Source: Nitrososphaerales archaeon
Lineage (GTDB): Archaea; Thermoproteota; Nitrososphaeria; Nitrososphaerales; Gagatemarchaeaceae
DNA length: 36,691 nt
NCBI GenBank assembly: GCA_030038395.1
Contig: JASHOZ010000045.1
Coordinates: forward strand, 1 to 36,691
Direction: 5' to 3'
Below are positions 20,685 to 29,708 of this stretch, one piece after another (positions within the stretch are counted from its first letter, which is position 1; every line of letters starts with the position of its first letter). A program made the position numbers and the translations under genes. Below the pieces are notes generated by a model. That model was not told the origin of the DNA. It did not search any database and was given only the letters and a program-made list of their open reading frames with translations.

Positions 20685-22640
20685 ATGAAGGGTCCCGGGC
20701 GTCCCAGCACCGCGGCCATCGCGGTCGCCGTCCTACTCACCCTGGCTTTCCTCGCAAGCGTCTCGCCGCCTGCAGAGGGGGCGGCGGTCGCCTGCGGGGC
20801 GGTCCTCTCGAGAGGCACGACGCTTACGGCAAACATCGGGCCCTGCCCATCGACTGGCCTGACGCTGGGCGCCGGGCACATGGTGCTGAACTGCGCCGGG
20901 CACTCCATCTTGGGGGAAGGGGTCGGAGCCGGTATCAACGCAACAGGCAAGCCTGGCGAGCTGATAGAGAACTGCAAGGCGTCTGGGTTCGAGTACGGTT
21001 TCACTGTCTCCGGTCTTGGCGACACGATCGCAAGGAGCACAGCGGATAGCAACGAATACGGGTTCGTGCTGACGTCATCTCCTCGCGACTCCCTAGAGAG
21101 CGACGTCGCGGATGACAACAGCCTCGTCGGGTTCTCGCTGACCTCGGCTACCAACCACGTCTCCCTCGTAGGAGACACCGCGGCAGGCAACGGCTACGCC
21201 GGGTTCTCGGTGGCCCACTCTTCGGGGGAGGACGTGATCGCGACGTCCGCGGAGGGGAACGGGGACTACGGGTTCGCACTCTCGAACTCATCCGGCGACC
21301 TCTTCCGGTCTGACTCCTTCGCGTCGAGCGATTTCGCAGGGCTCTACCTCGGAGGCTCGGTCAGCGCGAGCACGATCGTCTCGAGTTCCGCCGATGGCAA
21401 CAGCTACGTTGGATTCTATCTCTCCAACTCTTCAGGGGACACCCTCGGCTCCGACACGGCAGAGCGCGATGGATACTTCGGGTTCTACCTCACGGACTAC
21501 GCCTCCGGCGACGTGCTCAACCGCGACACCGCCTCCTCAGACAACAGCAGCGGCGTCTTCATGTACGCGGCCGTGCAAGACACCATCACCTCGGTCACCG
21601 CGGAGCACGACCAGTACGGCTTCGCGGCCGTGAACTCGTCGAAAAACGTGATTAAGAGCGACGTGGCGGAGTACGACTACTACGGGTTCTACGTCAGCGC
21701 CTCTAGCGCGAACAGGTTCGCCTCGGACACAGCCAGTTTCAACACCGAGTCCGGGTTCTACCTAGGGGGATCCTCCAGCGGAAATGTCATCTCCTCGACC
21801 GTGGCGAACGGAGACGGGGTGGACGGATTCCAGCTCGACTACGCGACACTGGACACGCTCACGGGGGACAGGGCGAACGGGAACGGGAACGCAGGGTTCG
21901 TCCTCGAACTTACCAGCGCATCGGACACGCTCGGCGGGGACACGTCGGACTCGAACGCCAACGCCGGGTTCCTCATTTCGTCCTCGTCGGGGGACACCCT
22001 GTACAGCGACACCGCGCGCGGTGAGGTGTACGGCTTCTCGCTGCAGTCCGCGTCCTACCTCACCCTCAACAAAGACACCGGAGACAACGACACCTCTGCA
22101 GGGTTCTCGCTCGACTCGTCCTCGAGCAACAGGCTCACTGGGGACTTCGCGAGCTTCGACGTGATCGCCGGATTCTACCTATCTGCAGGATCTGGGAACA
22201 ACACGCTGACAGGAGGAGACGCCCAGGGAGACGGCCTGGCTGGCTACGCGCTGTACGATTCGCAGTCGAACGCGATCTCCTCTGACAGGGCCAGCGGAGA
22301 CTACTACGGCTTCTATCTGTCCTCGTCAGATGCGAACACGCTCTCATCTGACGTGGCGCGGGTCAACACGTACGCAGGGTATTACCTGATAGGCTCGGAC
22401 CAGAACGAACTCTCGAAGGACACCGGGAACAGGAACGGGTATTCAGGTTTCTATCTGGTTCTCTCGTCGGAGAATGACGTCTCGCTAGGGACGGCCAACT
22501 ACAACTCGAGGTACGGGTATTACGACAGCAGCAGCGGGTCCGGCACAATGGGGACGGCTAACACATACTACAAGGACTCGTGCAGTGGGGACGGGGTGGC
22601 AGGGTCCCTCCCAGGGGGGCTCGGGAAGCCGCAGGCCTGA
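20685..22640 (+). CDS. Secreted right-handed beta-helix repeat protein (NosD/PbH1-like)
   Basis: ATG 20685 is preceded by a GGAGA ribosome-binding sequence and a TATA box (AATATATC, about 20648-20655). It gives a signal peptide ending ...SVSPPAEGAA. The frame is open to 20592, but the signal peptide fixes this start. The body of about 620 residues consists of more than 20 units of about 23-24 residues. The unit pattern is D-x-A-x-x-N-x-x-x-GF-x-L-x-x-(S/A)-(S/T)-x-x-(D/N)-x-(L/I). This is the parallel beta-helix pattern, with a conserved aromatic after the inward Gly. The N-terminal segment LTLGAGHMVLNCAGHSILG is common in archaeal NosD-like surface proteins. No enzymatic residues stand out. 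It lies between the two Ig/YVTN paralogues. Confidence 0.85.
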   Translation: MKGPGRPSTAAIAVAVLLTLAFLASVSPPAEGAAVACGAVLSRGTTLTANIGPCPSTGLTLGAGHMVLNCAGHSILGEGVGAGINATGKPGELIENCKASGFEYGFTVSGLGDTIARSTADSNEYGFVLTSSPRDSLESDVADDNSLVGFSLTSATNHVSLVGDTAAGNGYAGFSVAHSSGEDVIATSAEGNGDYGFALSNSSGDLFRSDSFASSDFAGLYLGGSVSASTIVSSSADGNSYVGFYLSNSSGDTLGSDTAERDGYFGFYLTDYASGDVLNRDTASSDNSSGVFMYAAVQDTITSVTAEHDQYGFAAVNSSKNVIKSDVAEYDYYGFYVSASSANRFASDTASFNTESGFYLGGSSSGNVISSTVANGDGVDGFQLDYATLDTLTGDRANGNGNAGFVLELTSASDTLGGDTSDSNANAGFLISSSSGDTLYSDTARGEVYGFSLQSASYLTLNKDTGDNDTSAGFSLDSSSSNRLTGDFASFDVIAGFYLSAGSGNNTLTGGDAQGDGLAGYALYDSQSNAISSDRASGDYYGFYLSSSDANTLSSDVARVNTYAGYYLIGSDQNELSKDTGNRNGYSGFYLVLSSENDVSLGTANYNSRYGYYDSSSGSGTMGTANTYYKDSCSGDGVAGSLPGGLGKPQA

Positions 22641-22709
22641 GCATCGTGCGCGCGCCTCGCCGATAGCTATAAATCGCTCAGATGGCCGCCGTCGGCCGAA
22701 GAAAGTTCA

Positions 22710-25700
22710 TTGAAGATAAGATACATCTCTCTGATAATCGCCTTCCTTCTAGCCCTGTCATCTACTGCAGCGATCGTGCCCGTTGCCCTCGCCGTCACGT
22801 CACTGACCGCCCCCACGATAACGCCATCGACGAGCGCGTTTGCGAGCGGCCAGACGGTCACACTTGACGTCGCGTGGTCGGGCGGTTCGACTCCCTTTGA
22901 GGTCTCTCTATACAGCAGCCCAACCAGCTTCTGCTATTCAGGGTCGACCCCCGTCGCGAGTCACACCCCGGCGACCTCACCGTACTCGTTTTCTGTCTCG
23001 CCCACGGCGACCACGTACTACTGCGCGACCGTCCAGTCTGGGTCAACGGTTACGACATCGGGGACGGCCGAGCTCTACGAAGTCTCTGCCGTCACCGCGA
23101 CGATAACCCCCTCGGCTCCGACAGTCGACGCGCCGCAGGGGATCACCCTGACAGCTATCCCCAGTGGCGGACTCGCCCCATATACCTACCAATGGTTCAA
23201 CCCCGGCCTTCCAACCCCCAACTGCGTGGTCAACCCGGTGACTAGTGCTCAAAGCACGCCGTCTTACGCGACAGGACCTGTCGCCGGGACGGCCTACTAC
23301 GACGTCCTGGTGACGGACAGCACGCCGGGCACGCCGGCCAACTCATACTGCGCCGCCGTAACGATTGTCAGCGACGCTAGTCTCACCATCACGACCTACA
23401 CCGTCTCCCCCACAGTCCTCGACCTCGGTCACTCGGCCACGGTCACGGCCTCGCTGGTATGGAACGGTGGTACGTCCCCCTTCTCAGTGACTCTGTACTC
23501 AGGCACGTCATCTACCTGCTCGGCTGACACCACGGTCGTCGCAGGCACCACGCCTGCTAACCCGCAGACTGGCCTGACCGGGACTTCGGCGTCATTCACG
23601 TTCTCGCCCCCGTCAAGCAACTCGTACTACTGTGCGAAGATAACGGACAGCGCCTACAGCCCAGTGACAGTGGAGTCCACGACCTCGTCCCTTACCGTGA
23701 ACCCGGCGTTGACTGCACCCACGATGGTGCTAACTCCGGACGTCGCCGACTCCGGGAGCATCCCCACGCCTCTGAGTGCGACGGTATCGTGGCTCGGTGG
23801 GACATCTATGTACACGGTGACCATTACGAGCGGTTCCAACGCGGCTTGCACCGAGGACCCTGAGCCTGTGGCCCTACTCTCCGGAGGGAGCCCAGTGTCA
23901 GGGACGACCGACACCGTGACGTTCGCCGCGCCCTCGTCCTCGTCTTCCACGTACTATTGTGCCACGGTCACCGACAGCAGCATGCCTGCGTTCTCCGTCC
24001 AGCAGGTCACGGCGTCGCTGTTCTCTGTCGACTCTCCGCTGTCATTCACGGGGACGACGATCACCCCCGCGTTCATCGACGTCAGCACGCCCACCACCGT
24101 GACGTACACGGCGTCCTGGTCGGGCGGCACCGGTCCCTACACCGTCACGCTCTACAGCACGGTCTACCCGACGGCGTGCACCGCATCGGGGACTGAAGTC
24201 GCGGTCCTACCAGGCTTCAACCCGATAACGGACACGACCACGACGACCGCGAAGTTCATCTTCGCGTCGCCTTCAGGGTCGCCAGGGACGGTCGTCCAGT
24301 ACTGCGCGGTGGTGACCGACAGCCTGGGCATCCAAATCACCTCACAGAGCGCGCCCTACCTCCAGTCCCTAGAGCTCAATGCCAACCTCGCCAGCCCGAC
24401 GCTGTCCTTGTCTCCGTCTCCCGAGATCGACCAAGGGCAGACGACGACCGTGACTGCCACCATCGGGTGGGCGAGCGGCACGTCCACGTTCACCGTGAAG
24501 CTGACGAGCGGTCCCACATCAAACTGCCTCACTGACACGACCACCGTCGCGTCCACGACCCCGTCCAACCCGCAGTCAGGGCTGACAGGGTCTTCCGCGG
24601 CGTTCACGTTCACGTCGCCTTCGACCGACACCTGGTACTGCGCCACCATAACCGACAGCTCGTCCGAGAGCGTCACGAGCACAGCGATGGAGTTCATGGT
24701 GAACTCCCCGCTGACCCTCTCCATCACTCCGGCCCTATCGACCATAGACGCCGGCGCCTCGGAGACCCTCACCGCCGTCGCAGCTTCGGGCACCCCGTCA
24801 TACACCTACCAGTGGTACGCAGGGTCGAGCACGTGCAGCGCGGCTGACGCCCTGAGCGGCCAGACTGCCTCCGCCTACGACACGGGAGTGCTCACGTCCA
24901 CCACGGTCTACTCCGTGAAGGTCACGGACAGCAGCGTGGGTACTCCGGCCAGCCTCTCGAGCGCGTGCGCGAGCGCCACAGTAAACGTCCAGTACGGTCC
25001 TACGGGCATTGCCACGGACCCGTACAACGGGTACGTCTACGTCCTCACACTTGGTGACCCATACGACACACCAGGCAACGTCACCATCATCAGCGGCTCA
25101 TCGAACACGCTCGTCAATCCGGGCATAACCGTGGGCATTCAGCCGTGGGGCATAGCGATCACGAACAGCTACTCGGGCTATCCCGACGGCCTCATCTACG
25201 TCACGAACTCCAATAGCACCAGCGACAGCGTTTCAGTGATAGACGCGGCAACCAGCTCGGTAATCACGACGATCGCGCTCCCTGCCGGGTCCGACCCGGA
25301 GGGAATCGCCGTCGACACATGCTTCAACCTCGCGTACGTCGCAGACCACGGCACGGACAGCGTTAGCGTCATCGACACCAACCCCGCTGACACCGGAACG
25401 TTCGACACCGTCGTCGCTAACATCGCGGTGGGCACTGGGCCGCAGAGCGTCGCTGTGATGAACACGGGCGTCTGCGCGACAGCGCCGAGCACGGTCTTCG
25501 TCACCAACTACGGATCGGACAGCGTCTCCGCGATTCAGGTCTCGAACTCGAATGCGGGCTCGCCATACTGGCAGTACGCGGTGACCATCATCCCCGTAGG
25601 CACCTCGCCGTGGGGAGTGGCGACCAACCCGTCAAGCGGCTTGGTCTACGTCACTAACTCCGGCTCCGACAGCATCAGCGTCATCGACGCGGCGACCCTA

Positions 25701-26012
25701 GGCGTCGTCAGCACAATCACCACCGCCGGCACCCCGGAGGGGATAGCCGTCGACACCGCGACAACGCCGTACGCCACAGTGTATGTCGCTCTGACCAACC
25801 TGAACGTCGCGTGGGCGATCACACTGTCTCCCTCACCCACCTTCAAGACGATACCGCTCCCTCTGGGGAGCAGCCCGGCAAGCGTCGAGCTCTTCGGTTC
25901 ACCCTACAACTACGCCTACGTCTCCAACCCCGGCTCGAACGTCATCTCCGTCATAGACATCAACCCGTCGGACGCTACGTTCGACACAGTAGTAGCTACT
26001 GTCATAGTCTAA
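22710..26012 (+). CDS. Large surface protein: Ig-like repeats plus YVTN propeller (paralogue)
   Basis: TTG 22710 begins with a clear signal peptide (MKIRYISLIIAFLLALSST, cleavage near ALA-VTS). About seven Ig-like repeats follow with the same (S/T)-GQ-T-VT and TYYCATV motifs as the 16110 protein. The last repeat is again the YTYQWYAG subtype. From about residue 765 YVTN repeats form a propeller (YVYVLTLGDPY, IYVTNSNSTS, AYVADHGTDSVSVID and others). No membrane anchor or sorting signal follows. A TATA-like CTATAAATC lies near 22667, about 39 nt upstream. A perfect hairpin terminator follows the stop. The matching architecture indicates duplication and repeat-number change relative to the first protein. 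Confidence 0.85.
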   Translation: MKIRYISLIIAFLLALSSTAAIVPVALAVTSLTAPTITPSTSAFASGQTVTLDVAWSGGSTPFEVSLYSSPTSFCYSGSTPVASHTPATSPYSFSVSPTATTYYCATVQSGSTVTTSGTAELYEVSAVTATITPSAPTVDAPQGITLTAIPSGGLAPYTYQWFNPGLPTPNCVVNPVTSAQSTPSYATGPVAGTAYYDVLVTDSTPGTPANSYCAAVTIVSDASLTITTYTVSPTVLDLGHSATVTASLVWNGGTSPFSVTLYSGTSSTCSADTTVVAGTTPANPQTGLTGTSASFTFSPPSSNSYYCAKITDSAYSPVTVESTTSSLTVNPALTAPTMVLTPDVADSGSIPTPLSATVSWLGGTSMYTVTITSGSNAACTEDPEPVALLSGGSPVSGTTDTVTFAAPSSSSSTYYCATVTDSSMPAFSVQQVTASLFSVDSPLSFTGTTITPAFIDVSTPTTVTYTASWSGGTGPYTVTLYSTVYPTACTASGTEVAVLPGFNPITDTTTTTAKFIFASPSGSPGTVVQYCAVVTDSLGIQITSQSAPYLQSLELNANLASPTLSLSPSPEIDQGQTTTVTATIGWASGTSTFTVKLTSGPTSNCLTDTTTVASTTPSNPQSGLTGSSAAFTFTSPSTDTWYCATITDSSSESVTSTAMEFMVNSPLTLSITPALSTIDAGASETLTAVAASGTPSYTYQWYAGSSTCSAADALSGQTASAYDTGVLTSTTVYSVKVTDSSVGTPASLSSACASATVNVQYGPTGIATDPYNGYVYVLTLGDPYDTPGNVTIISGSSNTLVNPGITVGIQPWGIAITNSYSGYPDGLIYVTNSNSTSDSVSVIDAATSSVITTIALPAGSDPEGIAVDTCFNLAYVADHGTDSVSVIDTNPADTGTFDTVVANIAVGTGPQSVAVMNTGVCATAPSTVFVTNYGSDSVSAIQVSNSNAGSPYWQYAVTIIPVGTSPWGVATNPSSGLVYVTNSGSDSISVIDAATLGVVSTITTAGTPEGIAVDTATTPYATVYVALTNLNVAWAITLSPSPTFKTIPLPLGSSPASVELFGSPYNYAYVSNPGSNVISVIDINPSDATFDTVVATVIV

Positions 26013-26019
26013 GTCCATA

Positions 26020-26040
26020 GTGTCTGCCTTCGGCAGACAC
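26020..26040 (+). terminator. Hairpin after the second Ig/YVTN gene
   Basis: GTGTCTGCC-TTC-GGCAGACAC, a perfect 9-bp stem starting 8 nt after the stop codon. No long T-run follows (only GATTTTAG further on). It could terminate transcription or protect the mRNA end. Confidence 0.5.
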
Positions 26041-26163
26041 GCCCCCTGATTTTAGAACAGAGACAGCGTGAGCCATCGCGGCCTGACAGCTCTCCGTCCT
26101 TCGGCCCCCACGTCTTCGAGGCTAGGATAGCATATTAATTCCTCGCACCGGGAGCCCGGACGT

Positions 26164-27570
26164 TTGTCCGGTCAGAGCCCTCCCGAGGTCAGGCACGCTG
26201 ACGTGGGCGGGGTCGATGTAGCGTACCAGCTGTTCGGGAGCGGGAAGTCCAACTACGTCTTCGTGCCTTGGTCGGTGACCCACCTCGACTACATGTGGGC
26301 CGAGCCCGGCCTGAGGGCGCTGCTAGAGCGCCTGGGCGAGATGGGGAAGGTCGCTGTGTTCGACAAGAGGGGGACGGGGCTCTCGGGTCGCGAAGGGGGC
26401 GCTCCGAACTTCGACGAGCGCATGGAGGACATCGAGGGGGTGATGGATGCGGCCGGGTTCGACGAGGCGTTCGTCGTCGCCATCTCTGAGGGGGGTGCCT
26501 CAGGCGTGCTGTTCGCAGCGACGCACCCGAAGAGGGTCCGCGGGCTCGTGGTGATATCCGGTTCCGCGAAGGGGTCCCGCTCCAAGGACTACCCCTACGA
26601 GGCGACGGAAGAGCAGTACAGAGCGTCGTTCAAGTGGGCAAAGAAGCACTGGGGGGACGCCGAGTGGCGCCAGAAGTCCGTCGCGGCGATGGCGCCGTCG
26701 CGCGTGGGGGACTCCGCCTTCACGGGGTGGCTCTCGGACATGAGGCAGGCGGGGGCCACGCAGGAAGTGAGCCTCGGGCTTGGCTGGACGGAGATGATGA
26801 CCGACGTCCGCGAGTTGCTGCCGTTCGTAAGGGCCCCGGCCCTGGTGATGAGCGTCGTCGGCGACAGGGCGACGGAAGTCGGTGAGGGGAGGCTCCTGGC
26901 CGAGCGCATCCCCGACGCCAGGTTCGTCGAGCTCCCGGGGGTCGACCACATGTTCTTCGCTGACCGCGACCTTGTTGGCCGCGTCGCCGACGAGGTCGGG
27001 AGGTTCGTCTCAGCAGTCGGTCGCCCCGCCCCGACACTCTGGGCGGTCGCCACGGTCATGTCGGCGTCGATCGTCGACTCCGATCGCTCAGAGGGGGGAG
27101 ACCAGGCGTGGCAGGGGGTGCTCCAGAAGTACTACGAGGCCGCCCGGACGCATGTCGGCGACATGGGCGGGCGCGAAGCGCGGACATCGGGGGGGCTGTA
27201 CATGGCCGTCTTCTCAGGAGCGGCCGCCGCGTCGAAGTGTGCCTGGGCCGTCGCGCGTTCGGGGAAGCAGCTCGGAGTGAAGATCCATGTGGGGGTCCAT
27301 TCCAGCGACTGCTGGGAGGGCCCCGACGGGGCGAACGGTCCGGCTGCGGATGTCGCCTCAGCGATAATGGCATCAGCGGAGGGCGGGGAGGTCCTGGTGT
27401 CACAGGCGACGCGCAGCCTCGGTGCCGACCCCGGAATAAAGTTCAGAGATGTAGGCGAGCGCACGCTCGCCGGGAGCGCCAGGTTGCACCTGTTCTCCGT
27501 CGAGGGTGTGACGCAGGCCAGCCGTCTCCCGCGCCCCCCGCCCGGCGGAGCGGGGTCAGGCGCCAAGTGA
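26164..27570 (+). CDS. Alpha/beta hydrolase fused to a degenerate class III nucleotidyl cyclase domain
   Basis: Residues about 1-285 are an alpha/beta hydrolase with VFDKRGTGLS, the nucleophile elbow VVAISEGGASG (S108) and a C-terminal PGVDHMFF (His). Residues about 290-455 align to a class III adenylate/guanylate cyclase (AxATVMxxxIVDSDR, GGREARTSGG, VKIHVGVHSSDCW, GGEVLVSQATRSL, FRDVGERTLAG). This fusion is best known from actinobacteria. The two metal-binding Asp are missing: S302 replaces the first and G344 the second. The usual transition-state Asn/Arg helix is also altered. The cyclase half is therefore probably a binding or regulatory module, not an enzyme. TTG 26164 lies 28 nt after a TATA box (CATATTAAT, about 26131-26139). 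Confidence 0.85.
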   Translation: MSGQSPPEVRHADVGGVDVAYQLFGSGKSNYVFVPWSVTHLDYMWAEPGLRALLERLGEMGKVAVFDKRGTGLSGREGGAPNFDERMEDIEGVMDAAGFDEAFVVAISEGGASGVLFAATHPKRVRGLVVISGSAKGSRSKDYPYEATEEQYRASFKWAKKHWGDAEWRQKSVAAMAPSRVGDSAFTGWLSDMRQAGATQEVSLGLGWTEMMTDVRELLPFVRAPALVMSVVGDRATEVGEGRLLAERIPDARFVELPGVDHMFFADRDLVGRVADEVGRFVSAVGRPAPTLWAVATVMSASIVDSDRSEGGDQAWQGVLQKYYEAARTHVGDMGGREARTSGGLYMAVFSGAAAASKCAWAVARSGKQLGVKIHVGVHSSDCWEGPDGANGPAADVASAIMASAEGGEVLVSQATRSLGADPGIKFRDVGERTLAGSARLHLFSVEGVTQASRLPRPPPGGAGSGAK

Positions 27571-27662
27571 ACGCGGGTCGGCGCTGGCTGCGTCCCGCCG
27601 CCAATCTGCGATTCCCAATGCGTGTAAATAGTCGAGGCGAGTCCCCCGAAGCCAGATTCAGC

Positions 27663-29582
27663 GTGGACAAGCTGAGGGCGGGGGCTCTGTCGATCCTGTT
27701 CGTGACCGTCTTGCTCATCTCCGCGGGGGCCGAAGTGGCCGCGGCCCAGCCCCCTTCGTCTCCGCTGGGGGCGAGTTCTGTCGCCCAGGCCTCGCCCGCG
27801 TCCGGCGGGTCGGCTGACGCATGCGTTACCAACGGATACCTGGCCGCCCGCGTGGACGACCTGACGGGCATATACTCGTTCGACTCCGGGGACTGCCCCG
27901 CGATGACCGCGTCGCCCGACTACATCCTGTTCCCACTCGGGACGAGCTGGCTGACGGTCGCGGACTTCACGTCCGGGAACTACTACACTGAAGCCGGGCG
28001 CGCAGGGGCCGACTCCCTCGGGACCCCCACGAGCTCCGTCGTCGTCGGCGACTCGATCATCACGACCTTCCCCGAGACGCCCGAGGGGCTGGTCGTCACC
28101 CAGAACCTCACCGTGTTGGGGGGCAACTACTCAGCCTCGGTCATAACGATGAGCGTGTCCGTAGTCAACGACGGCCCCGAGCCGCAGCAGGTGGGGGTCC
28201 GATACCTCTGGAACCTTGACGTCGGCGGGTACGGCGGGACATGGCTACAGCAGTACGACAACCTGACCGCGGGCTCGATAACGGGGTACGAGACCTCCTA
28301 CGCCTCTCCGCCTGACTCGTTCTCTTCATACGCCATCAGCGGGTGCGCTCAGGGAGCCGTCGTCCCGCCGCCGTACGTCTGCGACCCCTCGAACTTCGGG
28401 ACCGGGACCTTCGTCGCCTACGGGTCCGTCTCGGCCGGACCGGGGGCGACGCAGCCCGCGCGGCTCGTCTACGGGTGGTGGGACGCCATCTCAGACACCG
28501 CGTACGGCTACACTGCCAACCCGTCAGACGAGCTCGGTAGCTACGTCCCGAACGTCTCCGGCCAACAGGACTCCGCGGTCCTCTATTACTTCGCGAACAG
28601 CACGATCCCGGCAGCGGGGGGCTCGCTGTCAGACCAGGCAGACGTGGGGACCTCGCCGTTCGTGTATCACTTCCAGCCTACCGTCACTCTTGACCCGAAC
28701 AGCGGCCCCGCGGGGACGAAGGTCTCCGTAACGGGATACGGGCTCGCTCCCACTGGAACGGTCACGATGACCTCCTTCGGAGGCCTCGCGGCCGTCGCGC
28801 TCAGCGGGACGTGCACCGTGGACTCGGCGGGGAACCTGACCTCGTCGGGGGGGTGCGGATTCACAGTCCCGAACTCCATAGCTACTGGGACGTACACGCT
28901 GGCGTTCAGCGACGGGCGGCACACTCCGACGGCCGACTTTGCGGTCACTCCCGCCGCGGGGACGACCTCCAAGACGAAGGTCGGGTGCCGCTGGGGGAAG
29001 GGCTCGTCGGCGAGCGTCCTCACCTGCACGGCGAAGGTGTCGGGAGACACCCCGGTGGGGATGGTGAGCTGGGCGGCGACCGGAAACGGCGCGGTCGCGT
29101 TCAACTCTGACAGCTGCACCCTCGTTTCGGGGGGCTGCTCGGTCACCATGGACAGCGCCGCTTCCGGCGTAGTCCAGATTGCAGCGAGCTACGGAGGCGA
29201 CTCGAGCAACGCCCCGAGCACGGGGGTCCGAGACGTGGTGATCGGGAAGGGGATCCCGGTCATAACTGTCACCTGTGACTCCTCAGAGATATCGGTCGGG
29301 GCTTCGATGAGCTGCACCGTGACCCTCACCGGGGGCTTCGACAGCCCTTCAGGGAAGGTCACCTGGACCAGGGACGAAGGGTGGTGGAGGACCTCGACGG
29401 GCTTCCACGAGTCGACCGGATACGCGTCGTTCTCCCCCAAGACGTGCACTCTGGCCGCAGGGTCCTGCACGATCACGCTCACAGCGACCCGCAGCGGCAC
29501 CTTCAGGATCAAGGTGTTCTACAGCGGCGACGCCAACAACGCCCCCGAAGCCGGCTGGTCCGTGACGCTGATACTCACCTAG
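27663..29582 (+). CDS. Secreted protein with C-terminal bacterial-Ig-like (Big_3_5) repeats
   Basis: GTG 27663 gives a clean signal peptide (MDKLRAGALSILFVTVLLIS, cleavage after AAA). The frame is open far upstream, and ATG 27618 is an alternative that would place a TATA-like GTAAATA inside the gene. The N-terminal domain of about 330 residues is beta-rich (YIFPLGTSWLTV-like strands, VRYLWNLDVGGYGG) with no family I can name. It is followed by an IPT/TIG-like unit (LDPNSGPAGTKVSVTGYGL). Two Big_3_5-type repeats then end ASYGGDSSNAPS and VFYSGDANNAPE, a hallmark closing motif. Cys pairs are frequent, fitting an oxidising extracellular location. Confidence 0.75.
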   Translation: MDKLRAGALSILFVTVLLISAGAEVAAAQPPSSPLGASSVAQASPASGGSADACVTNGYLAARVDDLTGIYSFDSGDCPAMTASPDYILFPLGTSWLTVADFTSGNYYTEAGRAGADSLGTPTSSVVVGDSIITTFPETPEGLVVTQNLTVLGGNYSASVITMSVSVVNDGPEPQQVGVRYLWNLDVGGYGGTWLQQYDNLTAGSITGYETSYASPPDSFSSYAISGCAQGAVVPPPYVCDPSNFGTGTFVAYGSVSAGPGATQPARLVYGWWDAISDTAYGYTANPSDELGSYVPNVSGQQDSAVLYYFANSTIPAAGGSLSDQADVGTSPFVYHFQPTVTLDPNSGPAGTKVSVTGYGLAPTGTVTMTSFGGLAAVALSGTCTVDSAGNLTSSGGCGFTVPNSIATGTYTLAFSDGRHTPTADFAVTPAAGTTSKTKVGCRWGKGSSASVLTCTAKVSGDTPVGMVSWAATGNGAVAFNSDSCTLVSGGCSVTMDSAASGVVQIAASYGGDSSNAPSTGVRDVVIGKGIPVITVTCDSSEISVGASMSCTVTLTGGFDSPSGKVTWTRDEGWWRTSTGFHESTGYASFSPKTCTLAAGSCTITLTATRSGTFRIKVFYSGDANNAPEAGWSVTLILT

Positions 29583-29708
29583 GGCGCCTTCCTTAGGAGG
29601 GGCCCGTTTCGGACAAGACCCCCGATAGGCTCACGCCGCATCGTAAAATCGGCACGAGGTCACCACCCGAGTCGAAGTGCACTGTAGGCAAGCGCCGTGC
29701 GTAAGGGC

